A DNA stretch of 7,401 nucleotides from Euryarchaeota archaeon UBA258. GTDB taxonomy: Archaea > Thermoplasmatota > Poseidoniia > Poseidoniales > Poseidoniaceae. Of this stretch, positions 5,477 to 7,401 are shown piece by piece (position 1 is the first letter of the stretch; each line of letters opens with the position of its first letter). The notes under the pieces were generated by a model. The model saw only the letters and a list, made by a program, of their open reading frames with translations. It did not search any database and was not told where the DNA came from. The translations under genes were made by a program, and so were the position numbers. The stretch is from NCBI GenBank assembly GCA_002502605.1, contig DAPR01000003.1, positions 1 to 7,401 on the forward strand. Reading direction: 5' to 3'.

Positions 5477-7060
5477 TCAAGAATTCAAACTCGCTTTGCG
5501 TCGTTCCTGTGAGGAACCAACATCCCGAAGCAATCGCTCGCGAAGCGCCTCGTGCAACCACATGCCTTCCTCAAGATCGATCAACAGACCGTGCTTAAGC
5601 AAGTTCTGAGGGGGGACTCCATCCCATCCTACGGCTTTCGCCAATGACTTCCACGGCATAGGCTTGTCAGCCAAGGCCAATGTCGCCAGGAGATCTTGTT
5701 CATGTTCTGGCAATGAGGTGAGGATTTCTTCATCCAAAAATCGCAACCAATCGTTATGTGTCGGCTGGCCATACAATTCCAGCAATTCCAGTGCCAAGGG
5801 GTGGCCTCCAGTGGCGGCATGCACTTCGTCGGCTTCGGCTTGAGAAGGGTGATCAAGGTCTTTCAACCACGCTTTCGTTTCTTCCAAACTCAGCCCTGAG
5901 ACGGGGTATTCTTGCACAAGCCCTCGTGTGTGGACATCCCTACGGTCATAGATTTTCAGTGTCGTTCGAGAAATGAACACCAAACGCAGGGGTGCCTTTG
6001 TTGAAATCTGCAACAACGCTCCAAGCAAATCCTTGGCCTGATCCTCCAAGTGGTGGACATCATCGAGGACGATGAGCCAATAGGGCGGTGGGCCCCCTGC
6101 TTCGTCCTTAAACCGCTCACGGATTGTTCGAGCATCAGTCAGGTAGGTCAGCAACCTGCGTCGCCAAGCATCCACGTTGATTTTGCCTCCAGGGGCGAGG
6201 GGGAGCGTTTCAATCAAGTTGTAAGGATCGTGAGATTCATCGATTCCAAATCGATGAAGCAGGCTTGTCGCAAGCCCAAGCGAACGGTCCCATGGTTGGC
6301 AAGGGTACCAGCACACCGAAAGGTACGGGTCGTCTTCAAGCAATTGATGAAGCCAGTGAGCAACGAGGGTTGATTTTCCAATTCCGGCTATGCCGTGCAC
6401 GACTGCACAGGGCTTCCGCTGCTCGAACCAAGTTTGCAATGCCTCCAGTTCAACTTCTCTCCCGTGGACTGGGCGTGTCTCAGGTGGCCGATTGTTGTAG
6501 GTGGCATGTGCGCCAGTCATTGGTGTCAACCGTCCGGGTGCAGGCAGAGCATCATCCGACTTCTGAATGCGACCAAATCGAATATCGCCATAGGTGAGGA
6601 CGCCCTCATGTTGGGCATGAAGCAAGATCTGCAACAAAGAAATGTCTGCTTCGAGGCGCTCTGCAGCTTCCTTTGCATGAACCTCTAACAGTTCACCTTC
6701 ATTGTTGCGAAGGAGAATTTTTGTTTGACCCAATTCAGAGCGTCGTTCTGCAGCTCTTTGCCGCCCAGTCTCGCTCAGTTGCCATGTTTTTTGCCGTCGC
6801 TCTTCGCCCCTGATTGAGCGCGTGTGTTCATCAACAGCACCGTCTTTGAGCAAGGTTCGCATGGCCCGGCTCACATTTGGAGGGTGTTGGGCGCAAGCCT
6901 CTGCAATTCCTGGCCGAGTCAACTCAGGGCCAACAACGTACCGATCTGCTTGGGCTTCATGGTCGTCCAGATGCAGCAATACGCGGTCCAAAACCGCAAC
7001 ACTGACCTTTGGAAGACCTTCGCTCACATCGATGGCTGAGGCGGCGTTGTTTCTCAACAC
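5477..7060 (-). CDS. Winged-helix transcriptional regulator fused to a STAND/AAA-type ATPase
   Basis: This 527-residue protein is probably a cytosolic signal-transducing ATPase with DNA-binding ends. Residues about 18-105 look like a MarR-like winged helix: VAVLDRVLLHL, then LTRPGIAEACAQHPPNVSRAMRTLLKDGAVDEH as the recognition helix region, and KTWQLSETGRQRA as the wing. A linker leads to PVHGREVELEAL (197-208), the typical entry to a STAND/NACHT-like module. The Walker A is GIAGIGKST (223-231, K229), Walker B is LIVLDDVHH (329-337, D333-D334), a sensor-like FISR ends at R365, and GGHPLALELL (418-427) matches the STAND GxPLAL motif. The tail (about 445-515) resembles a second winged helix. 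No TPR or other sensor repeats follow, so it is short for a MalT-like regulator. The GTG start lies about 22 bases from a TATA-like box, which fits a leaderless message. Target and ligand are unknown. Confidence 0.85.
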   Translation of the reverse strand: MLRNNAASAIDVSEGLPKVSVAVLDRVLLHLDDHEAQADRYVVGPELTRPGIAEACAQHPPNVSRAMRTLLKDGAVDEHTRSIRGEERRQKTWQLSETGRQRAAERRSELGQTKILLRNNEGELLEVHAKEAAERLEADISLLQILLHAQHEGVLTYGDIRFGRIQKSDDALPAPGRLTPMTGAHATYNNRPPETRPVHGREVELEALQTWFEQRKPCAVVHGIAGIGKSTLVAHWLHQLLEDDPYLSVCWYPCQPWDRSLGLATSLLHRFGIDESHDPYNLIETLPLAPGGKINVDAWRRRLLTYLTDARTIRERFKDEAGGPPPYWLIVLDDVHHLEDQAKDLLGALLQISTKAPLRLVFISRTTLKIYDRRDVHTRGLVQEYPVSGLSLEETKAWLKDLDHPSQAEADEVHAATGGHPLALELLELYGQPTHNDWLRFLDEEILTSLPEHEQDLLATLALADKPMPWKSLAKAVGWDGVPPQNLLKHGLLIDLEEGMWLHEALRERLLRDVGSSQERRKASLNS

Positions 7061-7156
7061 TTCCCTTCGCTGACCCCCATTATTATGGTTCGCCCGGCAT
7101 TTTTTGTTTACACATCAACACCACAAGACCTTTTATGCCTGAAAGCACGGAAGGCC
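7061..7156. promoter_or_regulatory. Divergent promoter region between the ATPase and surface-protein genes
   Basis: These 96 bases separate two divergent genes. On the minus strand, ATAATAAT at 7079-7086 is centred about 22 bases before the ATPase GTG, with a purine-rich GCGAAC just upstream that could serve as a BRE. On the plus strand, CTTTTATG at 7130-7137 is centred about 24 bases before the ATG at 7157, preceded by CACAAG. Both spacings fit archaeal TATA boxes driving leaderless transcripts. A T-rich patch at 7100-7109 sits between them. This is read by eye without a scoring model. Confidence 0.45.
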
Positions 7157-7401
7157 ATGTCTCGCAGATTGAATGGCATCCTGTTGATTTTTCTCATGTC
7201 AGCAATGGCCCTCTCCCCCCTCGCCATGGGCGCAGATTCTGACGGCGACGGGGTTGAAGATTCAGTTGATGATTGTCGATTTGCTGCGGGCACATCAACC
7301 GTTGACCGAGACGGCTGCCCAGACCGCGATGGCGATGGAACCTCGGACTTCAACGATGGCTGGTCGGTCAACAATCCGAACTTTCAAAATGAGTTCACAA
7401 C
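7157..7401 (+). CDS. Secreted protein with DxDGDG (thrombospondin type 3-like) calcium-binding repeats, 5' part
   Basis: Only the first 81 codons are in the window; the frame is open at the right edge. The protein begins with a clear Sec signal peptide: basic MSRR, hydrophobic core LNGILLIFLMSAMALSPLA, and probable cleavage near residues 23-26. It then enters DSDGDGVEDSVDDC (27-40), DRDGCPDRDGDGTSDFNDGW (50-69). These acidic DxDGDGxxD units with paired cysteines resemble thrombospondin-3/EF-hand-like calcium-binding repeats of exported or surface-anchored proteins. An in-frame ATG exists at 7085, but it would place 24 residues before the signal peptide, so 7157 is preferred. A GGAAGG directly before the ATG is too close for a good Shine-Dalgarno, and a TATA-like box at leaderless distance is the alternative explanation. 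A role in the cell envelope, adhesion or substrate capture is inferred; the decisive domains lie beyond the window. Confidence 0.88.
   Translation, partial: MSRRLNGILLIFLMSAMALSPLAMGADSDGDGVEDSVDDCRFAAGTSTVDRDGCPDRDGDGTSDFNDGWSVNNPNFQNEFT

Noticed and set aside
5477..7060. STAND ATPase as an antiviral (Avs/NACHT-type) defence gene
   Set aside because: It has a winged-helix DNA-binding N-terminus instead of an effector nuclease, protease or pore domain, no target-recognition repeats, and no defence neighbours. A regulator fits better.
7085..7156. Upstream in-frame ATG for the surface protein
   Set aside because: It would bury the signal peptide 24 residues inside the protein and would translate through the probable TATA box.
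1..7401. CRISPR array, tRNA, rRNA, insertion sequence or phage remnant
   Set aside because: No spaced direct repeats, tRNA-like arms, transposase motifs or terminal inverted repeats were seen on either strand, and no gene-free stretch is longer than about 120 bases.

Overview
The window looks like a gene-dense piece of an archaeal genome, most likely a marine Group II euryarchaeon (Poseidoniales) or a close relative. The main clue is the right-edge gene: a signal peptide leads directly into DxDGDGxxD-type repeats (thrombospondin-3/EF-hand-like) of the style I associate with large surface proteins of that group. A winged-helix plus STAND-ATPase protein and TATA-like boxes at leaderless spacing agree with this. 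The assignment is an inference from style; no rRNA or other marker gene is present. There are no RNA genes, insertion sequences or CRISPR arrays, and almost all bases are coding.

Layout. (1) Positions 45-1728, minus strand: a BolA-family protein, a CGFS monothiol glutaredoxin and a class IV-like zinc deacetylase, read in that order. bolA and grx are tightly coupled: the end of bolA carries the ribosome binding site of grx. (2) 1727-3289, plus strand: a polytopic polysaccharide flippase, divergent from bolA and possibly sharing a CATG start palindrome with it. (3) 3246-5027, minus strand: ribulose-phosphate 3-epimerase followed by a GT-B family 4 glycosyltransferase. The glycosyltransferase and flippase converge and their 3' ends overlap by 44 bases. 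(4) 5146-5475, plus strand: a classical WCGPC thioredoxin, divergent from rpe. (5) 5477-7060, minus strand: a 527-residue winged-helix/STAND ATPase that converges on trx with one base between the stop codons. (6) From 7157, plus strand: the secreted calcium-binding-repeat protein, divergent from the ATPase and cut by the window end.

How they may fit together. Two themes recur: thiol/iron-sulfur redox work (BolA, monothiol glutaredoxin, thioredoxin) and envelope glycan assembly (flippase, glycosyltransferase, a secreted surface protein). The bolA-grx pair is the clearest functional unit, since the two families form [2Fe-2S]-bridged heterodimers in bacteria and eukaryotes. The convergent flippase and glycosyltransferase plausibly serve one glycan pathway. 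The ATPase has the architecture of a signal-responsive regulator and might control itself and its divergent neighbour; that is inference. Most genes here have Shine-Dalgarno-like motifs 7-10 bases before the start, while the last two look leaderless.

I did not find a clearly new multi-gene system. The points most worth checking are the linked BolA/CGFS-glutaredoxin/deacetylase cluster in an apparent archaeon, the BolA C-terminal tail, and the winged-helix STAND ATPase beside a surface-protein gene.
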